This document shows, one piece after another, positions 32,600 through 44,003 of a DNA stretch of 64,000 bases. The stretch is from Lepas anatifera (Eukaryota > Arthropoda > Thecostraca > Lepadidae), in assembly GCA_034440635.1 (NCBI GenBank), contig JAOTON010000198.1:620001-684000 (forward strand). Reading direction: 5' to 3'. The position numbers were made by a program, and so were the translations under genes. The notes beneath the pieces were generated by a model. That model was given only the letters and a program-made list of their open reading frames with translations, had not been told where the DNA came from and made no database searches. Numbering within the stretch: the first letter of the stretch is position 1; the number at the start of each line of letters is the position of its first letter.

Positions 32600-33735
32600 A
32601 AGAGCCGGTCGGAAATTCCTTTTCCGATCAACCAGACACACGATATATGTATGTGCCCGATTCCTTTTCAGATTATTACATGCATCGGCTGGTCGAACTG
32701 TCAATCCAAGTGAGGCAGCCAGGTGAGCTACGGCCTTACATTAGCCACCGCCCCTATACGGGGGTGGATCCAGAAGCGCTTGGAGGAGGGGCAAAACGGC
32801 CCAAAGCCCCGGGGAAACCCCGAAAAAGCATTGTTTGGTAAGTGACCTAGATAAGCCACATAGCTGAATGGTAGAGGAATAAAAAACAAACGTTTATATT
32901 TTCTTACCCGTGTGACTAGACATATCATTGCGTTACATGTGGTAATTTACAGAAAGACCTGATCAATAGCAGCGGGAGCGCAGAAATTAGCCGTGAGTGG
33001 AAAAAACAGGGCCTGGGCCTGATCTGGAAAATGTCCTAGCGTCCTATTTCCATAAAGAGCGTGCAGGAATTGCGAGTTGTGATGAGAGAGGCGCTAGGCC
33101 GCCTCGAACCCCTACACCTATTAGGAGCCAATCACGATGGGGTTCCTTGAGAGGATGAAGGCTACAAAGGCCGGAATAAGTCCGGGTATTCTAAAAAACA
33201 TAACCATCCTAAAAAACAAGTCTACAAATGTGTTATATTTCCTGAACTTGGACTAAAATCGGGCACGTGTAAAGTATGATTTGGCTGGCGATCGGGCCGC
33301 CTCCCCAAGCCCGAAATAGTTCTTTCCCCAAAGACACTTTTGGCTTTTTCAATCTTGTTTGTTTTCATTTCCCCCAAACGATTCCTCAAACTTTCAGCCA
33401 ATGATTTGGCCCGACGCATACGGTCCGTCATGCCTTAACCTGAATCTGAATCGATATCGTGTTCGTTCAAAGTTCATCGTATTGTGATCGATTTGGAGTA
33501 GGTAAATGATCAATATCTTATGTTATATTAAACAATAGGCAGGAGGGCTGCATTGGTCTTGGGATGGGAAGGAATACGCTGGCCGCCAAGCAGAACAACC
33601 GAAGCGGAAACGGTAAACCTGGTAAATTAAGAAGCAGCCATTTTGATAGTTTATACCAGGGAAGGGAGTGGAGAGGCAGCTAAAGACTGCCCTACTCGAA
33701 CGTGTGCTGGCAATGTCCCTGAAACGATGTCCAGT
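32600..33735. other. Unassigned spacer
   Basis: A GGTGGATCCAGAAGCGCTTGG segment near 32763 resembles one end of a hAT MITE. No gene is recognised. Confidence 0.4.
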
Positions 33736-33744
33736 ACTCGTCTC

Positions 33745-33900
33745 CAGTGGCAGATCCAGGACTTCTTTTCGAGGGGGCAGCTGAAGCCTCCCTCGCCATG
33801 ACATCGAACAGCCTCTGGCTATGCAGTTACTACAGACACCTGCTATTTCAGAGGGGATTGACCCCCTAGCCCCCCTCTCCCACCTTTGTGTCCGGCACTG
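33745..33900. mobile_element. Short hAT MITE candidate
   Basis: Ends CAGTGGCAGATCCAGGA and, reverse-complemented, CAGTGCCGGACACAAAGG. The flanking octamers do not match convincingly, so it is tentative. Confidence 0.4.
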
Positions 33901-34353
33901 CGTGTCCAAACCATGTATACCCTCCAGAAAATACGATTCGCGCCAGACAAAAGCCGTCGCCCAGACACCCCGAACGTGCAGCACCGAGAAAGAGACGGAT
34001 ACTAATGGCTCCAGATGGACGCCTGAGAGCCCCAGGGTCGCCATTACTGCGCTGGAGCCGATGTGGAGGAGAATCTTACTGAGAGAAATTCCGCACTAAA
34101 TCGGGCCTCTGACATTGTAAAGCTGCCGAAGACAACGACGAAAATAATCCAGCAGAATTGATAATTCCTCAGCTATGCACGACCGCCACGGGTGAATGGC
34201 GCCCGGGATCTCGATGGCGGCATGATAGATACATCTAAGATCTCGACAACCATGATAGATAGCGAAAAAACGGTAAAGAGGGTTGGATAACCCATCCAAA
34301 TTTGTATCTAACCCATTAGAACCTTTTTTCAAACCACATTTAGGGTCACTAGA

Positions 34354-34745
34354 GGTCAAGGCGTGCCACCAAAGGGATGACACGTAAATTATGGTTTTCA
34401 GTCATCACATCTGGACTTGTAGAGAGAAAGAGAGAGCGAAATAATATAGACCATTGGAATCCTCGCGGCACGCCAAATCGAATCATATATAATATTACCT
34501 TCCTAGAGGAAATCAGGTCAAAGTTAGCATTTGACTTGACCTGAGGTCAGGTCCAAGTCAAACTGGGTCAAAATGCATATCATTAGAACCGCAAGGATGC
34601 CGTTAAAATTAACGCTCTACCGCCAGCCATTCCTAAATTATTCAGCTTAAGCTATTTTCCCTTGTATTTCTAGCGGAGAGCTCATGGCTCGTATCTGAAC
34701 CTTAGGTCAACGGTCTTACATGGATAAGGTGGTGGATAGTTAGTG
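34354..34745 (-). mobile_element. TTAA MITE, family II, fragment
   Basis: Shares TTTTCAGTCATCACATCTGG and ACCATTGGAATCCTCGCGGC with the reverse-oriented family II piece at 10990-11080 (TTTTCAGTCATTACATCTGA). It continues through AGGTCA-rich sequence. Termini are missing. Confidence 0.6.
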
Positions 34746-35265
34746 GGTGGCCTGATATTTACCACTTAGCTTTTTTTTAAATGCTGCTATACCGGTGTAT
34801 GGTATCATAATAAAGAAGTTTTTAGCACCATCTTGTAGCATGCAACAGACAAGACAAGAATCAACATCCAGACGAGAATCGTACCAACAACAGCCGTCTG
34901 GCGCCCTTGTGACGTTCGCGCGCTGTAGTGTAGTGTTACTCGCCTCGGGTGAACAAAGGCGCTAGGCGTTGTGATTTTATGGCCTGATTCGTCATCTTTA
35001 TGCCCGGGCATACCAAAGGTTTTGAATGTGAGAGCATGTGAGTGAACAGAACAGCATGTGAAAATGTGAGCAGAACAGTGGTGTCCATCACTGGGCAGGG
35101 CTGGGTTTCAAATATTCCTGATGGAACAGGATATTGCAGGGTTGTTGCAAAACGGAGAAAAGTGGAAATGTACTAAAATCCTTATATATGGTAGATGGAA
35201 TCCACCTAAAATTACGCGTTTGTGTCCTGGGGCATTCCAGGGCAAAACGACCAAAAATATTTGAA
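34746..35265. other. Unassigned spacer
   Basis: No gene or repeat recognised. Confidence 0.4.
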
Positions 35266-35999
35266 TTTGACACCACCATGTCTAGAAAAAATCTGAAACT
35301 TTGTCTCTGGGGTAGTTTTGGGCCAGAAACACGCCTGTGAGAATCTTAGCCGCCCCCCCGACCAATGGTGACCCCGAGTTATAGCCCGTGGCATTTTCGG
35401 GAGGTCACCTTGTAGACTCACCTTTGATGCTTCCTAACTCAAAAACGCATAGCCTGATTGACAAGTTTTATATATCATTGAACTCGTCTTGAACTATACT
35501 TTACTTTGCAAAAATAAAATTTCAAAATTTGAAAAATGTTTACTTTTAATTTGTTTGACCTTTTCTTTTTGACCAAGCTTGACCTTTTCGCAGTTGAAAT
35601 TGCCCTTTTAGACACCTAAAACAATTTTCTTCATAAAATATATTTCTATAGAAAAGTAAAAAATGCGTTCTTTCTAGAAGTTCCAAATTTTTAGCACCTA
35701 AGGTAGGTATGCAGACGGTTTTTGACCACTGCGGTAGTACAGCCTTATGTTTAACGCCGCAAACAAAACGATTGCTTTTGTATTCGGTTGCTTGCAATCA
35801 TATTGCTTTGTCTTTACGAAATTTTCATCGTGCAAGTGTCAGAATTTATGACAATTAACACGCGCCCACACGAGGGGTGGGCAACCAGCCTCCTCAGGTC
35901 TCTACAGGTCGTAAAAACGCATTCCCTCCATACCTCTAACACAACTTTATTTTCCAGCTTCTGGAAATATAATTTAGGTCAACTGGGAGGTGGTAGGTA
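35266..35999 (+). repeat. Composite repeat, forward copy (host repeat plus MITE end)
   Basis: 35266-35856 is repeated in opposite orientation at 38662-39243, beginning ACACCACCATGTCTAGAAAA and ending TCATCGTGCAAGTGTCAGAATTTATGACAA. At its end TTAA is followed by the MITE terminus CACGCGCCCACACGAGGGG, which is also present at the same site in the inverted copy. The MITE part here runs to about 35999 before a SINE fragment. Confidence 0.8.
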
Positions 36000-36009
36000 C
36001 TGTAAATAC

Positions 36010-36245
36010 TGTAGGCCAGCTGGCAACTGACTGGTGAGGGGGTGACCTGAGGTAGACGGTCGTCGTTATGCCTTGTGGGACTTTCAACTTTAGTTCCTTG
36101 ATTAACACTTCATCGTGGGAGTTGCTCGTTTGGGTGGTGGGGTCGGGGTCTCCATAAAAAGTCCCTTGATGACTCTAGTGAGACACCTACTCCTAAAACT
36201 GAACTGGCAACAACTTGGACAATATTTATAAAAATAAAAATAACA
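36010..36245 (+). repeat. tRNA-SINE fragment lacking its tRNA head
   Basis: Matches the body of the SINE at 16430-16640: CTGGCAACTGACTGGTGAGGG, then TTGTGGGACTTTCAACTTTAG and TCGTTTGGGTGGTGGGGTCGG. The 5' tRNA-like part is absent, as in a 5'-truncated insertion. Confidence 0.75.
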
Positions 36246-36249
36246 GCCA

Positions 36250-37950
36250 TTAAAAGTGATGGGAAGGGACCCATTGTTTCGAGGGAGACGAGGGCAAAGG
36301 AACTTATTAATAAAGGACCTTTCAGCCTTAAACGAAAATTTACAAAGATGTCGCGACTTTATCAATAATTGCAACAAGTAAAACTTATCCTATGAGCACG
36401 ACTAACTCACACAATTACATCGTTCCCGGAGATGGAAAAATAGTATCGATACAAGGTGACCCAGTGCAGCACAGCTAACGTTTGAGAGGATTCATGCAAT
36501 GTAAAAAACGTGTCTGAAAGGCTTTCATTCCCAGGGGGTAATTTGAATCTGCTCATATATGCAAAAGAATGTCCTGAAATCGAAACGCATTCGACTTGGT
36601 CACTTGAACAGGTTGCCTCATGATACTTTTACAAGCTGATCATTTCATAGCTGACACGGATCCCAGTTCAAACGTCACTTCGAAATGGCTTTTGATTGGT
36701 GTTTCTTTCTAATGATTAGGGGTGGGAAAATGGAAAATTTGAAGCAATATCGAGAGCCACTACGTGAAAATAAATAGCAAAATGTATCATGTGTTTAGCC
36801 CTTTCACAGATCGGTTGAACTAAATTGAACCAGAAGTAGTATTTGAAATGAAAAAAGAGAACATTCAAAGGATGTTTTACCACTTTTACTTCTGTTTCCA
36901 AGGTTCATTGGAGGTGGTCGGGCACCCACAAATAGATATAATTCCACACTCCTGGCGCCTTGTATAATCATTAAAGAATAAGGGAATACACTGAGATGAC
37001 TTCAACACTGACACTGACTTTATCCTGTACAAACACATTCATTCACCTGCAATGATGGCCGTCAGATCACTCATTACTTATACTCATTACCAAATAATCA
37101 TAAAGTAAGTATGTTTAATATTACTTTTGCATTGGACATTCACCATGACCAAATTTGCGACCATTCACGCAGCACCCATAAAAGAAAATATTTTTGCACC
37201 GCACGACACTGTTTGGTTCAAACATAGGTATACGAAACCCGAACCTCTCTTCCTTTGTTTGTAGAGATTTCATGAACAGTGATAGGTGTCTTCTTTAGCG
37301 CTAGTATTCTTTGAACCTTGTATTCATTTTTCCATAATCGCATCAGCGAACATACTTTGGAGCTGTCTGACAACATTGGCTATGTTTGGTTATGGATTAT
37401 GTACAAGAACTTAATTGTGCTGAAAAAATGTATGCGTAAGAAAAGCATGCGTACCTTTGGCATCACGTATTTGATCTTTCACTGAACTTTTGAAACCATT
37501 GTGATATGTTGCCCGTTTCGCAGTGCTCTCGATATAGTCACAGGCGCCCTTGCCGTGAGACGTAGTGAAAACAATTCATTTACATAATTGAACTTTGCTT
37601 CGATATAACTTTTGCACTGGAATTAAACCTTTGCATTGCTTTGAAATCGCGTGCATGGCGGCACTATGTGATTAAGTGAAATATATTTTTGCATTATGCA
37701 GCACAACTCTCCGTCCGGAGATGTACATTCTTCAGGCATTTATCTCGCTTTCATGCTCCAGGCATAAGTTCTGAAAAAAATCACAAGCCATCGCAGTGCT
37801 GTGTTTGGAGGCATGTTATATCACACAGGCTCCGTGGCCTAATTGTTGTTTATGTCTGATGTTCAGTAAACCATGTAGAATGAACAGTGCACTGGGAGTG
37901 ATGCCGCTAAATAGCCAGTTTTAATCACTACCGACAATGTTACATACAAT
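36250..37950. other. Unassigned AT-rich region
   Basis: Unique-looking sequence; no open frame over 91 codons and no recognisable domain or repeat. Confidence 0.4.
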
Positions 37951-37959
37951 CGTTTGGTC

Positions 37960-38661
37960 GTGTCACCTTTGAGGTTGCTCGAGGTCACAGTATTTCTTAA
38001 AGGAACTAAGTGAAAACCTAAATTTTGTGGCATAATAGGTGACAGAAGAGAGCCGTGGAAAAAATGTTCAGCACCATTGAAACGCTCTTGTTGAGCCCAA
38101 ACGGATTATGTATCTTATAATATTGCCTAGTCAAATGTCAAAATTAACCTGCCTTGACCTAGAGCCAGGCTTAGGTCTGTATGGTAAAAAGAATATTAAT
38201 CAAACTGCAGTGGCAAGTCAGACACGACAACGTAAAAATAAAACCTCCATCGCAATTCTCGACAATTCTCAATTCTCGCAAGTTACCAAAATTTACCAAT
38301 TGCCCCATGCATTTCTAATGGAAAGATCATGAGTCTGACCTTGCTCCCGGTTATCGATATAGAAATCCTGCTACGAAAAATTGTCTTGCTCGGCGACATC
38401 ACTATGTAATGTGAACCTAAGCACGATAGGCTAAATTTGATATTACTGATGCACCTCCCAAAGTTATTTCGAGGTTAGGTCCCTTGACCTGGGTTAGCGG
38501 TCTGACCTGGTATGACCCAGACCTAAAATTTTTCCAGAAGCTACAAAAATTTCGAGTTAGAGGTAGATGAAGTACGGTGGCGCTGCGCGAAGGTGTTTTT
38601 TTACTACCTGTGGAAACCTGAAGAGGCCGGTTGCCCACCCCCTTGTGTGTGCGCGTGTTAA
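37960..38661 (-). mobile_element. TTAA MITE attached to the inverted composite repeat
   Basis: Ends at 38657 in CTTGTGTGTGCGCGTG followed by TTAA (38658-38661). The minus-strand end reads CACGCGCACACACAAGGGGG. TGACCT words cluster at 38474-38520. The left limit is uncertain. Confidence 0.6.
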
Positions 38662-39243
38662 TTCTCATAAATTCTGACACTTGCACGATGAAAATTTCGT
38701 AAAGACAATGCCATATGATTGCAAGCAATCGATTACAAAAGCAATTGCTTTGTTTGCGGCGTTTAACATAAGGCTGTACTACCGCAGTGGTAAAAAACCG
38801 TCTGCATACCTACCTTAGGTGCTAAAAATTTGGAACTTATAGCAAGGACGCATGTTTTTATTTTTTCTATCAAAAGATATTTTATGAAGAAAATTGTTTT
38901 AGGTGTCTTAAAGGGCAATTTCAACTGCAAAAAGTTCAAGCTAGGTAAAAAAAAATGACAAACAAACTAAAAGTCAAAATTTTTTCAAATTTTAAATTTT
39001 TTTTTGAAAGTAAAGTATAGTTCAAGACGAGTTCATTGATACATAAAACTTTTTAATCAGGCAATGCGTTTTTGAGTTATGAAGCATCAAAGATGAGTCT
39101 ACAAGATGACCTCCCGAAAATGCCTCGGGCTATAAATCGGTCACCGTTGGTCGGAGGTTGCTAAGTTTATCACAGGCGTGTTTCTGGCCCAAAACTACCC
39201 CGGGGACAAAGTTTCAGATTTTTTCTAGACATGGTGGTGTCAA
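38662..39243 (-). repeat. Composite repeat, inverted copy
   Basis: Reverse complement of 35266-35856 with moderate divergence (substitutions and small indels). Joined at its TTAA to the same MITE end as the forward copy, so host repeat and MITE were duplicated together. Confidence 0.8.
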
Positions 39244-41500
39244 GCCTTGGTCGATCTGTCCTGGAATGCCCCTTCTGTCGAAACTGCCTCCTTTGCCTGG
39301 ATGAAATTCACGCAATCTCCAATTTTTCGGGCATAAAAACCTAATATCCCAAACCCAATTTTGCCAAAGAAAAACTGTAAATTTGTAGCGCTACCGTTAT
39401 GAAACCACATGACCTGACCCGAGGTCACAGGTAGACTTATGTGTCTACCCTGAACTTTTGAGTTTTGACTTCGCCTTATTAGTATTTAGGTGTTTAGAAT
39501 TACGAGGACGCACGTTTTATGCAAATATCATGATTTTTTGCATATATAGCTTTTGGAAAAAGGGTTTTGCACTATATCGAAAAATTGACGGAGGCAATAA
39601 CACAGAAATCGCTGCAAAATGGGCTTAAATGGCACGTGATGCGTCACCTAAGTTTAATCTGGTGTGGGGTTTTTTTTTTGGGTTTTGTGCGCCCTTTTTA
39701 AAATATTGGATATTAGACATGAAAAAGTTAACTTTTTATTTTCGATCATCTGACCACTCAAACGTCTTGTGAGGTAACATGACCATGCATTATTTTGGCA
39801 ATAACTTCGGACTGAATTGAGATAGATCTTTCATTGTTAATTGTGCTTATCTTGTCACGGGGAATAGATTGATGTGCAGCATGATCATACCAGATCACCA
39901 GGTGATGCTGCCCTAGCTTGAAGTCAAGCCATTTTCGCCATTTGAATTGGCAGGGCCATATACATCATTCGATTCGCCACGATGAGAGGACTCCAATGAT
40001 AACAAAATATTTGCTCTACCTTCACTCAGTAAAATTTATAGGGGAAATCCACATCTCGGCAGGGGGGGCTTGAACACAGTAATTAATCCTGAGACTGAAA
40101 TTGCTTTAGCGGTAGAAAGAGGAGATGAGCACAAGTAAGAAAATGCACTTTTAATGGAATGACGACATTTGCTGAATATTCCCACTCTTCGAGACTAACA
40201 CTAACGATATCTATAAGACTTGCCTGAATATTCCCTAACCGGTGTATATGAAATATCGTTGTGGGTTCAATAGAGAAGAATAAGAAGAGTCCAAGTATGA
40301 TTAGTGAGCATTATATAAGCGGGTATATAAACTGTGCAGTTCCTAAATATCTCGTTCCTTCTGTACCTGATGAAAAAGAAGGAAAATCTGATGGAAGTGT
40401 CGCATCTTATTTAAAAAATGTCAAAAGTTGACAACTTTGCAAAACAGAAATTCACAACCCTTCTAAATCGGCATTACCCAGGTTCTCTAGCAGCTGTTTT
40501 GCGATTACAAGGTTAGGCAGGTTGAACTAGAATAAGAACGCCTGTTAGGACAAAAGTTTAATTTCCCGTTCAAAGACGCCACCGGTGCATAGCACGTGTT
40601 ACATTAAGGTTTTTCGAGGTTACGTCCAGTTTGTAATCCGGTCATTTTAATTTTTTAGCATACACGTTGAAATTTTCGTTATCCTTCAAAATTGTTGTCA
40701 ATTAAATTTCTGCATACATCAAGTGTTGATTCAACCACCACCCATAACTTTACTTTCAGGTATTTCTGCACTTCATTTAAATCCAACCAGACACACAAGG
40801 TAAAATAAAAGGTCACATAAGCTATCCTAGTAAGGCAAGTCAGGGCAAGGGACACATCTCTCAAGTTTTATCTTGTTTTGAGGGCACAATGCCTGCAAAT
40901 AACCACTATAATATTGTTATATACAAGCAAATGTTGTGGAGCCACTAGGAGCAGAAATGTTCAACTGTAATATTTCTTCTAGCTATATTCATTTATTGCC
41001 CCGTGCCTTGGCTTGGAAAAATAGTGGTGAATGTAACCTCTCCGCTGCCTTTTCAGTTGGTACTTACATAAAGGTCTAGTTTACTTCCCTTCTCTCAGAT
41101 GCTGAATTATATTTGAATATCCGAGTTTGTCTCCGAGTTAACCTTGCAACTGGGTAGAGATACAATATCCTCATTTCAAACCTCGATTAGCATTGTGCTC
41201 TGCTTTTATTGACTAGTGTACTTAAAATAAAATAAAAGGACAAGTTAACATAGTTTCATGTTAAATACCTTTACTCCTGAGAGGGACCGCAAAAATATGA
41301 ACCCGCTTTCTCTAACGATGACGCTGTTATCTTTGATGCATTTCTGTTCATCGCACATCCTAGGTCTCAATAATTTCTCGCACCACAGTTTCGAATTCAG
41401 CCTGTCATTGACACCTAAAATCTCAAAAGAATGCGGCACCACACGTACGGAGGAGAGTGATCCGGCCACGCACAAAACCTCCTAAGACACGTTAGAAAAA
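39244..41500. other. Mostly unassigned, with a MITE interior remnant
   Basis: 39690-40080 has the family II/III interior motif CATCATTCGATTCGCCACGA followed by a GAGAGG step, so it is probably an old MITE. The rest shows no gene or repeat. Confidence 0.4.
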
Positions 41501-41514
41501 CCAACAGCAGCTCC

Positions 41515-41613
41515 AGCAGCTCCTTTCCTTCGCTTTGGCTCGGTGAATGCATTGACTCGCCGGGTACATCACCCCGAGTCTAAGGATTATGTGGGGGACA
41601 TCCCGCCCGAAAG
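41515..41613 (+). other. Possible upstream exon of the coiled-coil gene
   Basis: An open stretch encodes APFLRFGSVNALTRRVHHPE and then SKDYVGDIPPE, with normal-looking composition. It ends at AAAG|GTAGAT, a plausible splice donor. Its reading phase does not join simply to the ATG frame at 41817, so it may be 5' UTR, another transcript or chance. Confidence 0.2.
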
Positions 41614-41816
41614 GTAGATTTCCGGACTGTAAAATACACGCACGTCTTCTGAAAGAAAGGTAGAAAGTCCATTGTTCGGTTCTCCCATTTTCAAAACTTG
41701 TTCAAATAGGTCAGTTTCTGGGCAGTTATGTACAAGTTTTGTCAGGAGCCTAAAATTTCAGTCATTTAGCTCATTTTATCGTAAGTGAGGCTAAATTTGT
41801 ATCTCCAGGCAGAGGC

Positions 41817-42926
41817 ATGTCGACTCCGTCGGCTGACGGCATCAGCGATGAGGCAGAAAGTGAGCTACCGTCCACCGAGGTCCCCACCACAGAGTCAGAC
41901 ATCAAGACCGAGGAAACCCCTCAAACAGGCTCTGGTAGCGGAAGCGGAAGCCCCACTGGAAGTGGAAGCGGAAGCCCAACTGGAAGTGGAAGCGGAAGCC
42001 CAACTGGAAGCGGTAGCGGCAGCGGCAGCGCTTCTGGGTCAGGTAGCGCCTCGGCTTCAGGGAGTCCGTCTGCCTCCGGCTCCAGCAGCTCCGTGAAAAA
42101 GTCTGGCAGCAGCGGAGGCGCCGAGGAAGCAGCCCCTGAAGAGGAAGATGAGCCACCGCCTCCGCCGAAGCCGAAGAAGGTGCGACCTCCCCCAAGACAG
42201 GCGCCTCCACAGACGGACGCCGAAGCAGCAGCCCAACACGATGTCTCCATGGAGTACGAAAAGAAGTTCAAAAAGATTTTGGCGCGCCGTAAGAAGGTAG
42301 AGAAAGAAGCTGAGGCAAAGGTGCTGGCACACAAGCCGGACATCGATGAGCTCAACTCCTACTACAAGGCGTGGGTACTGGCTGATTTTGAGAAGCAGCA
42401 GCAAGAAAAGCCGGAGACAGATGACAAGCTGCGCAAGAAGCGACAGAACGAGGTGCGTCTGCAGAAGGCTCAGGAGGCGTTCTGCACCTGGCTGCGCTAC
42501 AAGAAGCAGCAGATGAGGATGGAGCGTCGTTGCTACCGACTTCAGCAGAAGGAGCGACGCCAGCTGGTGCGGAAACGCTCCAGAGCTGAGAGCGAGGCAG
42601 CCTACCAGCAGTGGCTAGCTGACAAACGCCACAAGTTCACAGTCGAGAACTCCGGCAGATCCCGGTGCAGTATGGGCAAACCGTCGGTGCTGTACACCAA
42701 CGACATGTCGCAGCTCTATGCCAAGTCCTACGCCTGCGCCATAGCCAACCAACGGCGGACGAAGAGCGCCGGCTCCTGCCGCGGCAACAGCAAAAAGAAC
42801 GGCGAGTATGTGGACGTGGAGAATGTGTATTGTCCCGAGCACAAGACGGAGTACCGGCTGGAAACGAGGCGCACCAAGAGCGGTAGCTGCTACAGACTCA
42901 CCAGCGTCAGAAAACTGGACTGCTGA
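41817..42926 (+). CDS. Coiled-coil protein with Ser-Gly tract and Trp-centred repeats (possible CCDC34/CCDC181/MAP9-like)
   Basis: A 369-residue protein is encoded without interruption. Residues 1-37 are acidic and Ser/Thr-rich. About 38-105 is a Ser-Gly low-complexity tract with GSGSGSPT repeats. About 107-130 is acidic then proline-rich (EEDEPPPPPKPKKVRPPP). Residues 140-280 are highly charged and probably helical, with three similar segments about 40 residues apart: YYKAWVLADFEKQQQEK (about 181-197), AFCTWLRYKKQQMRMER (about 220-236) and AYQQWLADKRHKF (about 261-273). The C-terminal 90 residues are Cys-, Arg- and Ser-rich. The W-L-x-x-K pattern recalls cilium/microtubule-associated coiled-coil families, but this rests on pattern only. 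No signal peptide or membrane segment. TCTCCAG just before GCAGAGGCATG could be a splice acceptor, so further 5' exons are possible. Confidence 0.75.
   Translation: MSTPSADGISDEAESELPSTEVPTTESDIKTEETPQTGSGSGSGSPTGSGSGSPTGSGSGSPTGSGSGSGSASGSGSASASGSPSASGSSSSVKKSGSSGGAEEAAPEEEDEPPPPPKPKKVRPPPRQAPPQTDAEAAAQHDVSMEYEKKFKKILARRKKVEKEAEAKVLAHKPDIDELNSYYKAWVLADFEKQQQEKPETDDKLRKKRQNEVRLQKAQEAFCTWLRYKKQQMRMERRCYRLQQKERRQLVRKRSRAESEAAYQQWLADKRHKFTVENSGRSRCSMGKPSVLYTNDMSQLYAKSYACAIANQRRTKSAGSCRGNSKKNGEYVDVENVYCPEHKTEYRLETRRTKSGSCYRLTSVRKLDC
41928..42110 (+). repeat. Coding microsatellite for Ser-Gly tract
   Basis: Imperfect repeats of GGAAGC/GGTAGCGG and an 18-21-bp unit including CCAACTGGAAGTGGAAGCGG, all in frame. 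Likely prone to length change between individuals. Confidence 0.85.
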
Positions 42927-44003
42927 CATCGCTGAACAGAATACAGAATATGTTTATTGATCTGAACTTCTGAACAAGCTACCCAGTTTGAAATTTCGCT
43001 TCTGTGCCCAAATGAAACCAGCCCCCTGGGAAGATTTAAGTCCTCACTTTGTTCTGCGCAGCTGTGCGGGTAAGACCGGCGAAACCTGGACACCCCGTCT
43101 TTCATGCCAAGGTGATAACGTAATTCATTTTCCTGAAACTGAAGGCACTTGCAATGAGATTGTATGCTTAAGAAAGCCACAATGGATCGTTAACTGTCGT
43201 CCGGCCCCGGGAAAGACCACCAGCATGCGACAATGACGCAAAAGAGCCGAAGTGCCTGGTAGCTGGCGATGACGTGTCAATGTCCCCGATTTGCGTGTGT
43301 TCCATGTGCAGCAAAGCACAGCATCAGTACATTGTGCCGGCCTCTGCAGGAGTGACGGAGTCGGTCTCCCCTCTGCACCTCTCCACTCGGCTACCCTCGG
43401 TCCTCCCCTCCGGAGGTCGGGACGAGGTCAGACAGGTCGGCCGACCCGGGACCGGCCAGGGGCAGCGGGTCCTGAGTGGCCGGCCCCCTGCCGGCACGCT
43501 CCAGCAGAGGCGTCCGGTACCTCTCGCCAGCTCTCATGACGGCTTCCCGGCTCTGGCGCTGGCAATCCAGCCCTCCCAAGCTCTGGGGGCGAGTCTCAGT
43601 ATTGATGATGGCGTCCCAGCTCTGGTTCTGGCGTGCGAGATCTTATGATACCCTGCCAGGTCTGCTTGGATCTCTGCAGTGCCCTGCCGTCCAGCCGCGA
43701 CACCCTGCCAGGGTGCAGATGGTCTCGTACGTCACACGACCGCTGCGGATGACCGGGTGTATTACTGCGGCGGTGATCGCAGCCTGGATTACGGAGACAA
43801 ATGTCGCCAGAGTGCTGACCGGACTTTTTTAAAGCCCCATTCACTAAAAGCAGATTAATTCATGTTTACCCAGCAGCTGTGAACTTGGACCAGTGTGCCA
43901 TCTGGAAAATGATTAAGATTTCTGAAGGATGTATGCAGCTGTGCATTACAAGTCACAAAAACCGCACCCATACCTTATAACATTTCCTTTACAATATAAT
44001 AAA
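42927..44003 (+). other. Probable 3' region of the coiled-coil gene, polyA signal at 43998
   Basis: The first AATAAA downstream on the plus strand that I found is at 43998-44003, about 1.1 kb after the stop. A GC-rich stretch at 43350-43640 creates open frames up to 124 codons on both strands that resemble no family. A second gene here cannot be excluded. Confidence 0.35.

Noticed and set aside
41902..42404. Long antisense frames under the coiled-coil gene
   Set aside because: Shadow frames of the repeat-rich coding sequence; composition mirrors the Ser-Gly and Pro tracts.
43274..43844. Second gene downstream of the coiled-coil gene
   Set aside because: Several overlapping GC-driven frames on both strands; none resembles a protein family. 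It could be 3' UTR.
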